Assembly: GCA_902527075.1 (NCBI GenBank)
Contig: CABZNM010000001.1
Location: forward strand, 58,187 to 122,186
Direction: 5' to 3'
DNA length: 64,000 bases
Origin: an uncultured Pelagibacteraceae bacterium
GTDB taxonomy: Bacteria > Pseudomonadota > Alphaproteobacteria > Pelagibacterales > AG-422-B15
This document shows positions 45,103-54,569 of this stretch, in pieces. A program made the translations under genes and the position numbers. Every line of letters begins with the position of its first letter. Position 1 is the first letter of the stretch. A model generated the notes under the pieces. The model did not search any database, had not been told where the DNA came from, and worked only from the letters and a program-made list of their open reading frames with translations.

Positions 45103-45695
45103 GTAAAAAAATTTCACTTACTATTTTTTTTGTTCCAATCATCTCTGTTTCAATATCTTATTTAATTTCAGCATTTTTTAATTATGTACCATGGTGCATT
45201 CCTTTTATTGACGGCTGTACATCCATTAGTAGAGTGGGTAGATACGGAATATCTTTTTATATCTATAAAATCTTTTTAATACCTACAGCAATTCTAATGA
45301 TTTATTTTTGGTTTAAAGTTTATTTAGATATTTATGAAAATATCTCCTTATTAATAGTGAGTTTAGTTGCTTGCCTAGCTTTGATTATTTATTTGAGTTT
45401 TCTTGGATTTGATGGATCTATATATCGGTTTATGAGAGAGGTAGGCATATTCTTCTTTTTTATTTTGATGCCATTAACTCAAATATTAGTAACTTCACTA
45501 GCATCATCAGTATACTTTAAAACAAAGTTTTTTATCTTATTAATCCTAATTTCTTACTCAATATTACTTTTTGCCTATCTGAGAATTTTAACTTTAGACA
45601 ATAGTAATTATGAAAATATTATTGAATGGAACTTTGCTTTTTTAATATTTCTTTTCTTTCCAGTTTTTGAATTCTCAAGAAAATCTAGTGTTTGA
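45099..45695 (+). CDS. Six-span membrane protein, possibly Frag1/DRAM/Sfk1-like
   Basis: 198 residues, about six hydrophobic spans. The first extracytoplasmic loop YVPWCIPFIDGCTSISRVGRYG has Pro-Trp and two Cys that could form a disulfide. It is reminiscent of the PFIS loop of Frag1/DRAM/Sfk1 proteins, but this is a weak resemblance. The start is TTG, overlapping the previous stop as TTGA; no ATG is nearer. The 3' end overlaps convergent purH by 11 bases. Function unknown. Confidence 0.6.
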   Translation: MSKKISLTIFFVPIISVSISYLISAFFNYVPWCIPFIDGCTSISRVGRYGISFYIYKIFLIPTAILMIYFWFKVYLDIYENISLLIVSLVACLALIIYLSFLGFDGSIYRFMREVGIFFFFILMPLTQILVTSLASSVYFKTKFFILLILISYSILLFAYLRILTLDNSNYENIIEWNFAFLIFLFFPVFEFSRKSSV

Positions 45696-47250
45696 AGTGT
45701 CTCTTACCAGTAAAAACCATTGATATTCCAGCCTCATCTGCTGCCGCAATTACTTCTTCATCTTTTACAGAGCCACCGGGTTGAATAACAGCCTGAGCTC
45801 CTGACTCTATGGTAATCAACAGGCCGTCTGCAAATGGAAAGAATGCATCTGAAGCTACAACTGAGTCTTTTAATGAATTTTCATCTGAAGGATCCATCTC
45901 ACTATTTTTTTGTGATGCAATTTTTGCACTATCTACTCGGCTCATTTGCCCAGCGCCAATGCCAATTGTTTTTTTATTTTTTACATAAATGATAGCATTT
46001 GATTTTACGTGCTTACAAACCTTGAAAGCAAACAACAGGTCTTCAATTTGATCATCACTTGGCTTGTTTTGTGTCACAACTTTTAAATCAGATTTAACAG
46101 TTTCTTCACTATCACTTGTTTGAACAAGAATTCCACCCTCAATATTTTTATAGTTTTGAGATCTACTTTTTTCATACAAAGAAGTTAAAATTAATACACG
46201 CAAATTGCTTTTTGACTCAAAAATTTCTTTAGCTTCATTGGTAATACCTGGGGCAATGATAACCTCAGTAAATGTTTTTATAATCTCTGTAGCAGAACCT
46301 TTATCAATTATTTGGTTAAGAGCAATAATTCCACCAAAGGCACTTGTTGTATCGCATGAAAATGCTTTTGTGTACGCTTCGCATAGTGATGCTCCACTTG
46401 CGACACCACATGGGTTCGCGTGTTTGATGATAGCTACCGTCGGAGTATCTTTATCAAACTCCTTAATCAACTGTAAAGCTGCATCTGCATCATTAATGTT
46501 ATTATAACTTAATTCTTTACCCTGTAACAAAGTGGCATAGGGGATCCCAGACTGCTGAAGTGATGACTTGTAAAGACTCGCTATCTGATGTGGGTTTTCA
46601 CCATAGCGAAGAATAGATGACAAATTACCTGCTGTTGAAAACTTCTCTGATGGTCCATTTGAGTTTCTTTGAAACCAATTGCTGATAAGTGAGTCGTAGT
46701 AAGCTGTAGTTGAAAAAGTTTTTGCTGCCAGTTGTTTTCTAAATTCCAAGGTAGTTGACCCATCGTTTTGTTGCATCTCTTTTATAAGTTTGTCGTAATC
46801 AGTCACATCTGTAATGACGGTTACAAATTTGTGGTTCTTTGCAGCAGATCTCAACATTGCAGGGCCACCAATATCAATATTTTCAATACAAATCTCTTCA
46901 TTGTCTTGAGATTTAATTGTTTCTTCAAAGGGGTAAAGGTTTACGATTATTAAGTCTATATTTTCTATTCCATGTTCCTTTTGCGATTGAACATGTTCAT
47001 TATTATCTCTTTTTGAGAGTAGTCCACCATGAACATTGGGATGTAGAGTTTTTACTCGTCCATCCATCATTTCAGGAAAATTGGTTATCGAAGATACATC
47101 CGAGACCTTAGCACCTATGTCTGCAATAGTTTTTGCCGTACCGCCCGTTGAAACTATTTTGACATCATGCTCTTTGAGAGATTGAACAATTTTTTCTAAT
47201 CCTGATTTATCTGAAACTGAAATCAGGGCCGTTTTTATTTTTATATTCAA
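45685..47250 (-). CDS. purH: Bifunctional AICAR transformylase / IMP cyclohydrolase
   Basis: Last two steps of de novo purine synthesis. N-terminal IMP cyclohydrolase domain (about 1-195): ALISVSDKSGLEKIV, STGGTAKTI, DGRVKTLHPNVHGGLL. C-terminal transformylase (about 200-521): LRYGENPHQ, KHANPCGVA, GIGAGQMSRVDS, ASDAFFPFADG. Length 521 residues. One base separates it from upstream rpe. It can also reclaim the AICAR released by HisF. Confidence 0.97.
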   Translation of the reverse strand: MNIKIKTALISVSDKSGLEKIVQSLKEHDVKIVSTGGTAKTIADIGAKVSDVSSITNFPEMMDGRVKTLHPNVHGGLLSKRDNNEHVQSQKEHGIENIDLIIVNLYPFEETIKSQDNEEICIENIDIGGPAMLRSAAKNHKFVTVITDVTDYDKLIKEMQQNDGSTTLEFRKQLAAKTFSTTAYYDSLISNWFQRNSNGPSEKFSTAGNLSSILRYGENPHQIASLYKSSLQQSGIPYATLLQGKELSYNNINDADAALQLIKEFDKDTPTVAIIKHANPCGVASGASLCEAYTKAFSCDTTSAFGGIIALNQIIDKGSATEIIKTFTEVIIAPGITNEAKEIFESKSNLRVLILTSLYEKSRSQNYKNIEGGILVQTSDSEETVKSDLKVVTQNKPSDDQIEDLLFAFKVCKHVKSNAIIYVKNKKTIGIGAGQMSRVDSAKIASQKNSEMDPSDENSLKDSVVASDAFFPFADGLLITIESGAQAVIQPGGSVKDEEVIAAADEAGISMVFTGKRHFKH

Positions 47251-47251
47251 A

Positions 47252-47908
47252 TTAGTTGCCTCTTAATTGTTCAATATTATTTGCATACTCTTTTGGGCCA
47301 CCTTTAAATGTAGTCGTACCTGCAACAATCACATCTGCGCCTGCATCTATAGCTGATTGAACATTGTCAAAATCAACACCACCATCAATTTCAAGTTCGA
47401 TACTTCTACCTGACTGATCAATTTCTTTTCTAAGAGCTTCAAGTTTTTTAAGAGCACCTGGAATAAATTTTTGACCGCCAAATCCAGGGTGCACACTCAT
47501 GACTATGATCATGTCGACATCTTCCATATATTGTTTTGTAACCTCCCATTCCGTGTCTGGGTTAATAGCTAATCCTGCTTTTACTCCAAAAGATTTTATT
47601 TTATGAATGCAGGATTTAGTATCATCATTTGTTTCATAATGGACAGATATGATATTGGATCCAGCATCGACAAAGTTTTCAATGTACGGTTGCACTGGGT
47701 CAATCATCAAATGAACATCAAAAGGCAAATCAGATCTACCTCTTACTGATTTTACAACATTTGGACCCATCGTAATATTAGGAACAAAGTGGCCATCCAT
47801 CACATCCACATGAACGTAATCTGCACCTGCCGATGTTATGCGTTGGACTTCATCGCCTAAGGATGAAAAATCTGAGGCGAGAATAGATGGCGATATTTTA
47901 ACCGACAT
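47252..47908 (-). CDS. rpe: Ribulose-phosphate 3-epimerase
   Basis: TIM-barrel metal-dependent epimerase interconverting ribulose-5-P and xylulose-5-P. ISPSILASDFSSLGDE, HVDVMDGHFVPNITMG (metal His/Asp), VHPGFGGQKFIP and ELEIDGGVDFDN (catalytic Asp) are all present. Length 218 residues. It is encoded with purH, as in other alphaproteobacteria where rpe and purH are near each other. Confidence 0.97.
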   Translation of the reverse strand: MSVKISPSILASDFSSLGDEVQRITSAGADYVHVDVMDGHFVPNITMGPNVVKSVRGRSDLPFDVHLMIDPVQPYIENFVDAGSNIISVHYETNDDTKSCIHKIKSFGVKAGLAINPDTEWEVTKQYMEDVDMIIVMSVHPGFGGQKFIPGALKKLEALRKEIDQSGRSIELEIDGGVDFDNVQSAIDAGADVIVAGTTTFKGGPKEYANNIEQLRGN

Positions 47909-48007
47909 TTGGATGAAGCATTAATTCCCTGTATAGCAGAAACCCCTTTTGTTTCCCACTATTTTTCATGCTTTGATTACTCTTAAATTAAGATTAAATA
48001 AAGTATC

Positions 48008-48163
48008 ATGAACGATAAAAAAACTGACCTTAAGAAAGAGGCTGAAGACAAGGAAACGGCCTCTAAAATGCCTAAAAAGAAAAAAGAAATAGGTGGCGCT
48101 GATGGTCCTGAGCCAACCCGTTTTGGCGACTGGGAGAAAAAAGGAATTACATCAGACTTTTAA
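48008..48163 (+). CDS. DUF1674 small protein (SDHAF4-like)
   Basis: Short gene of 51 residues. The charged N-terminal half (KKTDLKKEAEDK) is variable. The C-terminal half is the DUF1674 signature: GGADGPEPTRFGDWEKKG, ending SDF. The mitochondrial homologue SDHAF4 assists flavination or assembly of succinate dehydrogenase; the bacterial role is inferred from that. The first 100 bases upstream, shared with leftward rpe, hold the promoter. It converges on the cupin gene with an 8-base gap. Confidence 0.92.
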   Translation: MNDKKTDLKKEAEDKETASKMPKKKKEIGGADGPEPTRFGDWEKKGITSDF

Positions 48164-48171
48164 TTATTATC

Positions 48172-48585
48172 TTAAAGCTCTTGATCAAATTTAGATGGTC
48201 TCCAATCTTTTGGAGCGAGCTCTAAATCATCAAATTCAAATGCTGGCGCAACCGTGCAACCGATTAAACTATAAGAACCGGTTGACTTTAAAGCAAACCA
48301 TGTTCCCTTAGATACAGTAAACATAAAGTTATTATTGGAACCTATTTCATCAACCTGAAACTCTACTCCATCTTTTGAGGTGTATACGTTTAAAGGACTG
48401 CCAGAGTAAAAATGCAATGTTTCGGTCTTTGTAATTCTGTGCCAGTGGGATTTTTCGTGTTCCTCTAATAAAAAATATATATGAGTGACATTATTATTTC
48501 TAAAAACCTCAACGTAATGTCCACCTTCAGGATGTGGACCCATTTTATGTTTATCAATTAATTCTTTTATAAGTTGTTTAACCAA
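48172..48585 (-). CDS. DUF985 cupin family protein
   Basis: Single cupin domain of 137 residues. GPHPEGGHYVEVFR near 16-29, the metal-binding-like SHWHRITKTETLHFYSG (about 46-62), and GCTVAPAFEFDDLELA are the DUF985 blocks. Function unknown; some relatives are sugar epimerase-like. Its start overlaps the preceding alpha/beta hydrolase end by 19 bases, so the two are probably translated together. Confidence 0.88.
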   Translation of the reverse strand: MVKQLIKELIDKHKMGPHPEGGHYVEVFRNNNVTHIYFLLEEHEKSHWHRITKTETLHFYSGSPLNVYTSKDGVEFQVDEIGSNNNFMFTVSKGTWFALKSTGSYSLIGCTVAPAFEFDDLELAPKDWRPSKFDQEL

Positions 48586-49604
48586 TTGGTTATTTCCCTA
48601 ATATAAAATTCGTCAAGTTTAGGATTTAAAAATCCTACAATAACATGATTAGTAATATCTTTTTCTCCCGACTCAACAATTACTATTCTACTTTTGTTGT
48701 TACCCAATTTGTTTAGTCTTTTTTCTGTTTCATAAGAGTTTAAAACATTATCATCGTAGTCAAAAAATGATAATGCTGGAACATGATTTTTTGAAAAATC
48801 TTTTTCTGCTACAGCACTCATTATACGGCCTCCTTCTGCTGCATGGTATGTCTCAAATAATTCTGTGGAGTACTTTCTACAATCGTATTTCTTTTCGTCA
48901 TTTATATAATCATTACAATTTGGGTTTATTTTATCTTGGAAAGTCGCTGCAAAGAGCCATTGACTGATATTTCTTATTGTTCCAACATATGCTGGAGCAA
49001 AAAGAATTACTCCATATAGATCTTTTGATAAATCTTCATCAAAAGAAGCTGCAGTGGTTAATGCGCCACCAAGAGAAAAACCAATCAAAATAACTTTGTT
49101 GCCTATTCTTTTGGCAATTTCTATTGCTTCCGATGTATCTTTTAAATAATTCTGCGCACTCATCTGTCTTGTACCAGGATATTCCCGACCATGCCCTGAT
49201 AATCTTGATAAGAATATATTGGCATCAAGCTCCTTGGATAACTTATCAAAAAATTCTTTTTGTTGAAAATTAGTTGTGGTCAGCCCTGGCAAAAAAGCAA
49301 TAGCAAGTTCAGTCTTATTTTTTTTTACATTTGACCATATTATTCTTTTTTCTGCTTCTTCAGCAACATCCCCTAAACTTATTTCAGAATTTTTAAGATA
49401 GTTATCGAGATCAATATCACTTGGTATGTATACATCTTTAAAGTTTAAATCAGATTTACCTGAAAGAGATGAAATATTATAAATCCAAATTACTATTAAA
49501 GTAAAAATGATTCCTTTTACAAATGATAACCAAAGGTAGGCGTAATTCGATAATGCTAATTTATCTTGCACTTTTAAAAGATATTTTTTGTGAAAATTAA
49601 TCAC
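48567..49604 (-). CDS. Membrane-anchored alpha/beta hydrolase
   Basis: 345 residues. N-terminal transmembrane span (about 26-46), then an alpha/beta-hydrolase fold. Strand [10 protein letters not shown] with oxyanion loop, SGHG, nucleophile elbow IGFSLGGA, and a late His in VIVES...HVIVGF-type context. Starts with GTG, which overlaps the acs stop as GTGA. The catalytic domain is probably on the periplasmic or cytoplasmic membrane face; substrate unknown. Four Cys in the [14 protein letters not shown] region may pair if it is periplasmic. Confidence 0.75.
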   Translation of the reverse strand: MINFHKKYLLKVQDKLALSNYAYLWLSFVKGIIFTLIVIWIYNISSLSGKSDLNFKDVYIPSDIDLDNYLKNSEISLGDVAEEAEKRIIWSNVKKNKTELAIAFLPGLTTTNFQQKEFFDKLSKELDANIFLSRLSGHGREYPGTRQMSAQNYLKDTSEAIEIAKRIGNKVILIGFSLGGALTTAASFDEDLSKDLYGVILFAPAYVGTIRNISQWLFAATFQDKINPNCNDYINDEKKYDCRKYSTELFETYHAAEGGRIMSAVAEKDFSKNHVPALSFFDYDDNVLNSYETEKRLNKLGNNKSRIVIVESGEKDITNHVIVGFLNPKLDEFYIREITNWLNNL

Positions 49605-51541
49605 TTATTCATTCTATTGTCGATGAGGTCATTAACTACTGCTGGTTCAGCCAATGTAGAGGTATCACCTAGATTGCTGTATTCATTTTCTGCAATCTTT
49701 CTTAAAATTCTTCTCATGATTTTACCAGATCGTGTTTTTGGTAGACCTGGTGCCCATTGAATAAGATCGGGTGATGCAATGGGTCCAATTTCTTTTCGGA
49801 CCCAAGAAACTAACTCTTTGTATAATTCGTCAGAAGTTTCTTCACCAGCGTTGAGAGTAACATATGCATAGATACCTTGACCTTTAATATCATGAGGGTA
49901 GCCAACCACAGCTGCTTCACTGACTTTTGGATGAGCAACCAATGCAGACTCGACTTCAGCAGTTCCCATGCGGTGACCGGATACATTAATGACATCATCA
50001 ACACGTCCAGTGATCCAATAGTAACCATCTTCATCACGTCGGCATCCGTCACCTGTAAAATATTTGCCATCAAATTGTGAGAAATAAGTTTCAATAAATC
50101 TTTTATGATCTCCGTATACCGTTCTCATTTGTCCTGGCCATGAGTCAGCAAGACATAATGATCCCTCACACGCGCCTTCTAATATATTCCCTTCAGCATC
50201 CATAATTTCTGGTTGAACGCCAAAGAAAGGTTTGGTTGCTGATCCTGGTTTTTGAGCAATTGCGCCGGGTAGAGGTGTAATTAAAATGCCACCAGTTTCT
50301 GTTTGCCACCATGTATCAACGATTGGACATTTTTTTTCACCCACTACATTATAATACCACATCCAGGCTTCTGGATTAATGGGTTCGCCTACAGTACCAA
50401 GTAATTTAAGAGAAGATCGACTTGTTTTTGTTACTGGTCCTTCGCCTTCTCGCATTAAAGCTCTAATCGCTGTTGGCGCAGTGTAGAAAATATTTACTTT
50501 ATGTTTATCAACTACTTCCCAAAAACGTGATGCACTTGGATAATTAGGAACACCTTCGAACATTACAGTAACTGCACCATTGGCAAGTGGTCCATACACA
50601 ATATAACTGTGTCCTGTTACCCAACCTACATCAGCTGTACACCAATAAATATCACCTGGCTTGTAATCAAATACAAATTGATGTGTCATGGAAGCATAAA
50701 CCATGTAGCCACCAGTAGTATGCATGACACCTTTTGGCTTTCCCGTTGAACCTGAAGTATAAAGAATGAATAATGGATCTTCCGCATTCATTTCTTCAGG
50801 CTGACAGTCATCTGATGCATCACTTAATAATTCATGATACCAAACATCACGATTTTCATTCCAATCGATTGCGCCACCTGTTCGTTTGACGACAATACAA
50901 TGTCTCACACCACCTGATATGTTGATTGCATCGTCGGTGTTCTTTTTTAATGGGATGGGTTTACCACCCCTTAATCCCTCATCTGCGGTAATGACAATAT
51001 CTGATTTACAATCACTGATGCGTCCTGCAAGTGAGTCAGGAGAGAACCCACCAAAGACAACTGAATGAATAGCACCAATGCGCGTGCAGGCAAGCATAGC
51101 ATAAGCGGCTTCAGGAATCATTGGCATGTATATTGTAACGCGGTCACCTTTTTTGACACCAAGTGATTTCATGCCGTTAGCTAATTTTGATACTTCTTTA
51201 TGAAGTTCGTTATAAGTGATGTATTTAGAGTCTTTTGGATCATCACCTTCCCAAATGATGGCTGTTTGATCTCCTTTATCCTTTAAGTGTCGATCGATGC
51301 AATTAGCTGAAGCATTAAGAGCACCATCCTCATACCATTTGATTGAAAAATTATCTTTATTGAATGAAACATTTTTTACTTTTGTATACGGTTTTATCCA
51401 TTCTATTCTCTTTCCATGTTCATTCCAAAAATCTTCATTGTTGTTGAATGACTTTTCATACCACTCATTATATTTGTCTTGATTTATCTGCGCGTTAGCT
51501 GACCAATCTGCGTTTACTTCAAATTTTTTGTTATCGCTCAT
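49601..51541 (-). CDS. acs: Acetyl-CoA synthetase
   Basis: ANL-superfamily ligase making acetyl-CoA from acetate, ATP and CoA. Full length (646 residues). The phosphate loop [14 protein letters not shown], the aryl/acetate pocket region [31 protein letters not shown] and the acetylation-site Lys in [12 protein letters not shown] are conserved. First gene of a leftward group with the hydrolase and cupin; the EVE gene lies 12 bases upstream on the same strand. Confidence 0.97.
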   Translation of the reverse strand: MSDNKKFEVNADWSANAQINQDKYNEWYEKSFNNNEDFWNEHGKRIEWIKPYTKVKNVSFNKDNFSIKWYEDGALNASANCIDRHLKDKGDQTAIIWEGDDPKDSKYITYNELHKEVSKLANGMKSLGVKKGDRVTIYMPMIPEAAYAMLACTRIGAIHSVVFGGFSPDSLAGRISDCKSDIVITADEGLRGGKPIPLKKNTDDAINISGGVRHCIVVKRTGGAIDWNENRDVWYHELLSDASDDCQPEEMNAEDPLFILYTSGSTGKPKGVMHTTGGYMVYASMTHQFVFDYKPGDIYWCTADVGWVTGHSYIVYGPLANGAVTVMFEGVPNYPSASRFWEVVDKHKVNIFYTAPTAIRALMREGEGPVTKTSRSSLKLLGTVGEPINPEAWMWYYNVVGEKKCPIVDTWWQTETGGILITPLPGAIAQKPGSATKPFFGVQPEIMDAEGNILEGACEGSLCLADSWPGQMRTVYGDHKRFIETYFSQFDGKYFTGDGCRRDEDGYYWITGRVDDVINVSGHRMGTAEVESALVAHPKVSEAAVVGYPHDIKGQGIYAYVTLNAGEETSDELYKELVSWVRKEIGPIASPDLIQWAPGLPKTRSGKIMRRILRKIAENEYSNLGDTSTLAEPAVVNDLIDNRMNK

Positions 51542-51553
51542 AGACCAGATATC

Positions 51554-51976
51554 TTATTTGATACCACCTAGATTGCAAATAATTGTCCAGGACTCTTTAT
51601 CGATTGGCATTACTGAAAGCCTTGATTGTTTTACTAAAGCAAGATGATTAAGTCTTTTATCATTTTTGATTTGATCGAGATTCACTCTTTTTTTTAGTGC
51701 TTTAACTGCACTTACACAAACCATCCCAAAGCGCTTTGATCTGTCAGTAGGATCAGGGTGATATTCTTTAACGACTTTGACAATACCCACAACATCCCGC
51801 TCTTTTACGGAATGATAAAAAAAACAAAGATCCCCTTTCTTCATTTTTTTCATATTATTTGAGGCTTGATAATTTCTTACTCCATCCCAGCCTTCACCTT
51901 TTGCACCAGCCTTTACTTGTTGTTCCCATGACCAGGTTTCTGGTTCAGACTTCATTAAATAATAAGATCTTGTCAT
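51554..51976 (-). CDS. EVE domain protein
   Basis: 140-residue single EVE (PUA-like) domain: YYLMKSEPETWSWEQ at the start, GVRNYQASNNMKKMKKGDLCFFYHS, then VVGIVKVVKEYHPDPTD. PUA-like folds bind modified bases; EVE proteins are candidates for reading modified DNA or RNA. It sits upstream of acs and follows the two secreted-protein genes, in the tsaD-gpsA neighbourhood usual for alphaproteobacterial EVE genes. Confidence 0.92.
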   Translation of the reverse strand: MTRSYYLMKSEPETWSWEQQVKAGAKGEGWDGVRNYQASNNMKKMKKGDLCFFYHSVKERDVVGIVKVVKEYHPDPTDRSKRFGMVCVSAVKALKKRVNLDQIKNDKRLNHLALVKQSRLSVMPIDKESWTIICNLGGIK

Positions 51977-52026
51977 ATTTTATTATAATTTTTTTATATT
52001 CATTTATGTTATTAGATTATTATCAT

Positions 52027-53007
52027 CTAATAATTAATTTTTTTTAATATATTCCCCTCAACACCAAATAAGAAATAACCTTCACTATCTTTTGTCATGT
52101 CTCGAGTGCTACAACTTGGAGCAAATCTTAATTTCCATTTATATCTGCCAGAGTCTTTTAATTGACTTATAATACGTAAATAATTTGGATGTTTATATTC
52201 TCCAAGTTCAAACAAACAAAAGACCTTATAAGGGTCATATGGCTCCTCCCTCGTAGGCGTTAAGTAAACTGAGTCCATAAATTGTGGGCACATATTAATA
52301 TCATGCGCATAAATCTTTCCTATTCTGGGCATGCCAGGATTTACAGTATTTAACATCGTTCTCTGATTTTGATTTTTTAGATGACTGCTATGGCTTTTCA
52401 GATTTGAAGACTTAATCCAAGGCATACAATTAGTCCCCATCCCTTGGGTATGAAGTAATTCATGTAATGCAATTGCAGCTTTTCTTTTATCACCTTGTAA
52501 AGATTTATTTCTAAGAAAAATTGATCCAAACCCTACTCCCGCCTCACCACCGTCTACACTATTGATGTCAGCAAAATTAAAATAAATTTTTTTATTATTT
52601 GTCTGCCCTTTATTTTTATATAAGAAAGGCGTTATATCGTTATTAGCCCACTTATGTAATTGTTTGAAATTTTTATCCATCCTTATGAAAGTAATATCTA
52701 TTTTTCCATCTTCCCTGTAATCTAACTTATATTTTCTAGGTACCTTATCTCCGTATTTATTTTTGCTTGTAGCAGTTTCCATCCAATCGTTCATCATAAG
52801 GATAATTTCTTCCATCTTTCCATTTATATCGTACTCTCTGTCTTCACTATCTTTAGCTAATAAGTAATTAAAGTGAATTTGATAATCATCAGTAACATCT
52901 GGTTGATCTTCAAAAAATCTTCCTGGTTTATCATCTGAAGCAAACAAGGTGTTTGTGAAAATGAAGGAAATTAAAATTACTATGATTGTTTTATAATTTT
53001 TTATCAT
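52027..53007 (-). CDS. Secreted putative HExxH metallopeptidase
   Basis: 326 residues, not recognised as a known family. Signal peptide with cleavage near residue 23. Central ALHELLHTQGMGTNC has His182-Glu183-xx-His186, a zinc-binding HExxH followed by Gly189 as in metzincins. However, the third metzincin His (HExxHxxGxxH) is not at the expected place. RTMLNTV about 35 residues later could act as a Met-turn. Preceding GVGFGSIFLRN forms an edge strand as in metallopeptidases. Overlaps the next secreted-protein gene by 17 bases. Catalysis is inferred from motif only. Confidence 0.6.
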   Translation of the reverse strand: MIKNYKTIIVILISFIFTNTLFASDDKPGRFFEDQPDVTDDYQIHFNYLLAKDSEDREYDINGKMEEIILMMNDWMETATSKNKYGDKVPRKYKLDYREDGKIDITFIRMDKNFKQLHKWANNDITPFLYKNKGQTNNKKIYFNFADINSVDGGEAGVGFGSIFLRNKSLQGDKRKAAIALHELLHTQGMGTNCMPWIKSSNLKSHSSHLKNQNQRTMLNTVNPGMPRIGKIYAHDINMCPQFMDSVYLTPTREEPYDPYKVFCLFELGEYKHPNYLRIISQLKDSGRYKWKLRFAPSCSTRDMTKDSEGYFLFGVEGNILKKINY

Positions 53008-53572
53008 TGAGTTGAGTCATTGCTTTAGTAGGTGAAAAAGTATAATCATTGTCATCCATCAAGTTACCAGATCTAAGATCATACAATTTCCAATTAAAAC
53101 TAATATCACTGTCAGATTTCGTTCCTAATTTTAAAATTGTTAATTCAATTTTTCTTGGTTTACCATTTGAAGATCCATTAAACGTTCTAGTTTCTTTTTC
53201 CTTCCAAAAACCCAGAGGAAACTTACAGCCATTTTCAATCACACTACCACCCCGCCTACTATCCCAAACTCTGCCAATGCATTGACCATTGTTAGTGATG
53301 GTAAATAATTGAGTTTTTAATTCATTTTGGCTCGTTTTCGTTCTTTTGTAGACTTTGATTATTTCTTTTGTATTAGGATTCTTCCAATTCTCAGGACCTA
53401 CAATTTTTTTTGTTTTTTTCTCACCAAAAACTAAATCAGCTTTTGTGAATTTAATTTCAGTATCATTTCGAATTTCTCCACCTGTAAATAATTCCAAAGG
53501 AATGAATCTTTCAATTGCATAAGATGATGGTGAATAAAAAAAGATTAATATTAGTAATATTATTTTTTTCAT
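52991..53572 (-). CDS. Unrecognised secreted protein, partner of the HExxH gene
   Basis: 193 residues with a clear signal peptide (cleavage near residue 19, SSYA/IE). Mature part is beta-rich and polar, with two Cys (GQCIGRVWD and NGCKFPLGFW) that could pair in the periplasm. No family recognised. Its 3' end overlaps the start of the HExxH gene by 17 bases, implying coupled synthesis; it may be an inhibitor, chaperone or co-secreted component (speculation). It starts one base after gpsA ends. Confidence 0.6.
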   Translation of the reverse strand: MKKIILLILIFFYSPSSYAIERFIPLELFTGGEIRNDTEIKFTKADLVFGEKKTKKIVGPENWKNPNTKEIIKVYKRTKTSQNELKTQLFTITNNGQCIGRVWDSRRGGSVIENGCKFPLGFWKEKETRTFNGSSNGKPRKIELTILKLGTKSDSDISFNWKLYDLRSGNLMDDNDYTFSPTKAMTQLNDKKL

Positions 53573-53573
53573 T

Positions 53574-54569
53574 TTATTCAGCTGTTATGGGCCTATTTAA
53601 AAGTTCTTCAATTGCATAATCAATATTTTTTTTACGATATAATATTTGATATACTGTTTCGGCAATTGGTAGGTTAAGCTTCTTTTTATTGCTCATTTGT
53701 TTTAAAGCTCTGGCAGTAAATACTCCTTCCGCGATAGATGAATTCTTTTTAATTATTGAGTTTAATGTCATACCTTTTGCAAGATCTATGCCCAATCTGA
53801 AATTTCTAGATTTTTTTGAAGAACAGGTCAAAAATAGATCACCCATACCTGATAATCCTGACAATGTTTCCGGTTTAGCCTTCATTGATTTATTTAATCT
53901 TGATACTTCTGCAAAGCTTCTTGAAATCATTGAAGCGACAGCGTTCTTGCCAAACTTTTTTCCTTCAACTATACCACACGCTATTGCATAAACATTCTTT
54001 GTTGCTCCCGCAATTTGAGATCCTATAATATCATTCGAAATGTATGGTCTGAAAAGTTTAGTTTGAACGATAGAGGCAATTTTTTTTGATATAGCTATCT
54101 TATTTGATGCAATTAAAGTTGCCGCGGGCATACTTTTTGAAACTTCTTCTGCAAAATTTGGTCCTGATAATACCGCAATGCTCTGCTTTGGAAAATATGA
54201 AGCAACAATTTGACTGGGTAATTTTAAACTGTTCATCTCAATTCCTTTTGAACAACAAACAAAAATAACATTTTTTTTAACAATCTTTTTAATTTTTTTT
54301 AAAATAGATGACATATACTGAACAGGAACTGTGAGAAATATGATTTCTGAATATTGCAAATCATCAAGATTATTGGTTCCTACAATTTTTTTATTTAATT
54401 TAATTCCGGGAAGATACTTTTTGTTTTGATGATTTTGATTTATATCATTCTTAACTGATTTTTCTTTCACCCACATTAGGACACTATTATTTTTTGAAAT
54501 AAGTTGCGCAAGTGCAGTACCCCATGCACCTGAACCTAAAACTGAAATATTATATTTAATTTCATACAT
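53574..54569 (-). CDS. gpsA: Glycerol-3-phosphate dehydrogenase [NAD(P)+]
   Basis: Makes sn-glycerol-3-phosphate for phospholipids from DHAP. Rossmann loop GSGAWG (12-17), VLSGPNFAEEV, the catalytic-Lys region AGATKNVYAIACGIVEG, and ETLSGLSGMGDLFLTCSS. Length 331 residues. Overlaps the tsaD end by 8 bases, in the class-typical tsaD-gpsA pair. Confidence 0.96.
   Translation of the reverse strand: MYEIKYNISVLGSGAWGTALAQLISKNNSVLMWVKEKSVKNDINQNHQNKKYLPGIKLNKKIVGTNNLDDLQYSEIIFLTVPVQYMSSILKKIKKIVKKNVIFVCCSKGIEMNSLKLPSQIVASYFPKQSIAVLSGPNFAEEVSKSMPAATLIASNKIAISKKIASIVQTKLFRPYISNDIIGSQIAGATKNVYAIACGIVEGKKFGKNAVASMISRSFAEVSRLNKSMKAKPETLSGLSGMGDLFLTCSSKKSRNFRLGIDLAKGMTLNSIIKKNSSIAEGVFTARALKQMSNKKKLNLPIAETVYQILYRKKNIDYAIEELLNRPITAE

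Noticed and set aside
46205..46507. A 100-residue plus-strand frame within purH
   Set aside because: Fully antisense to purH and lacking any start context or recognisable motif.
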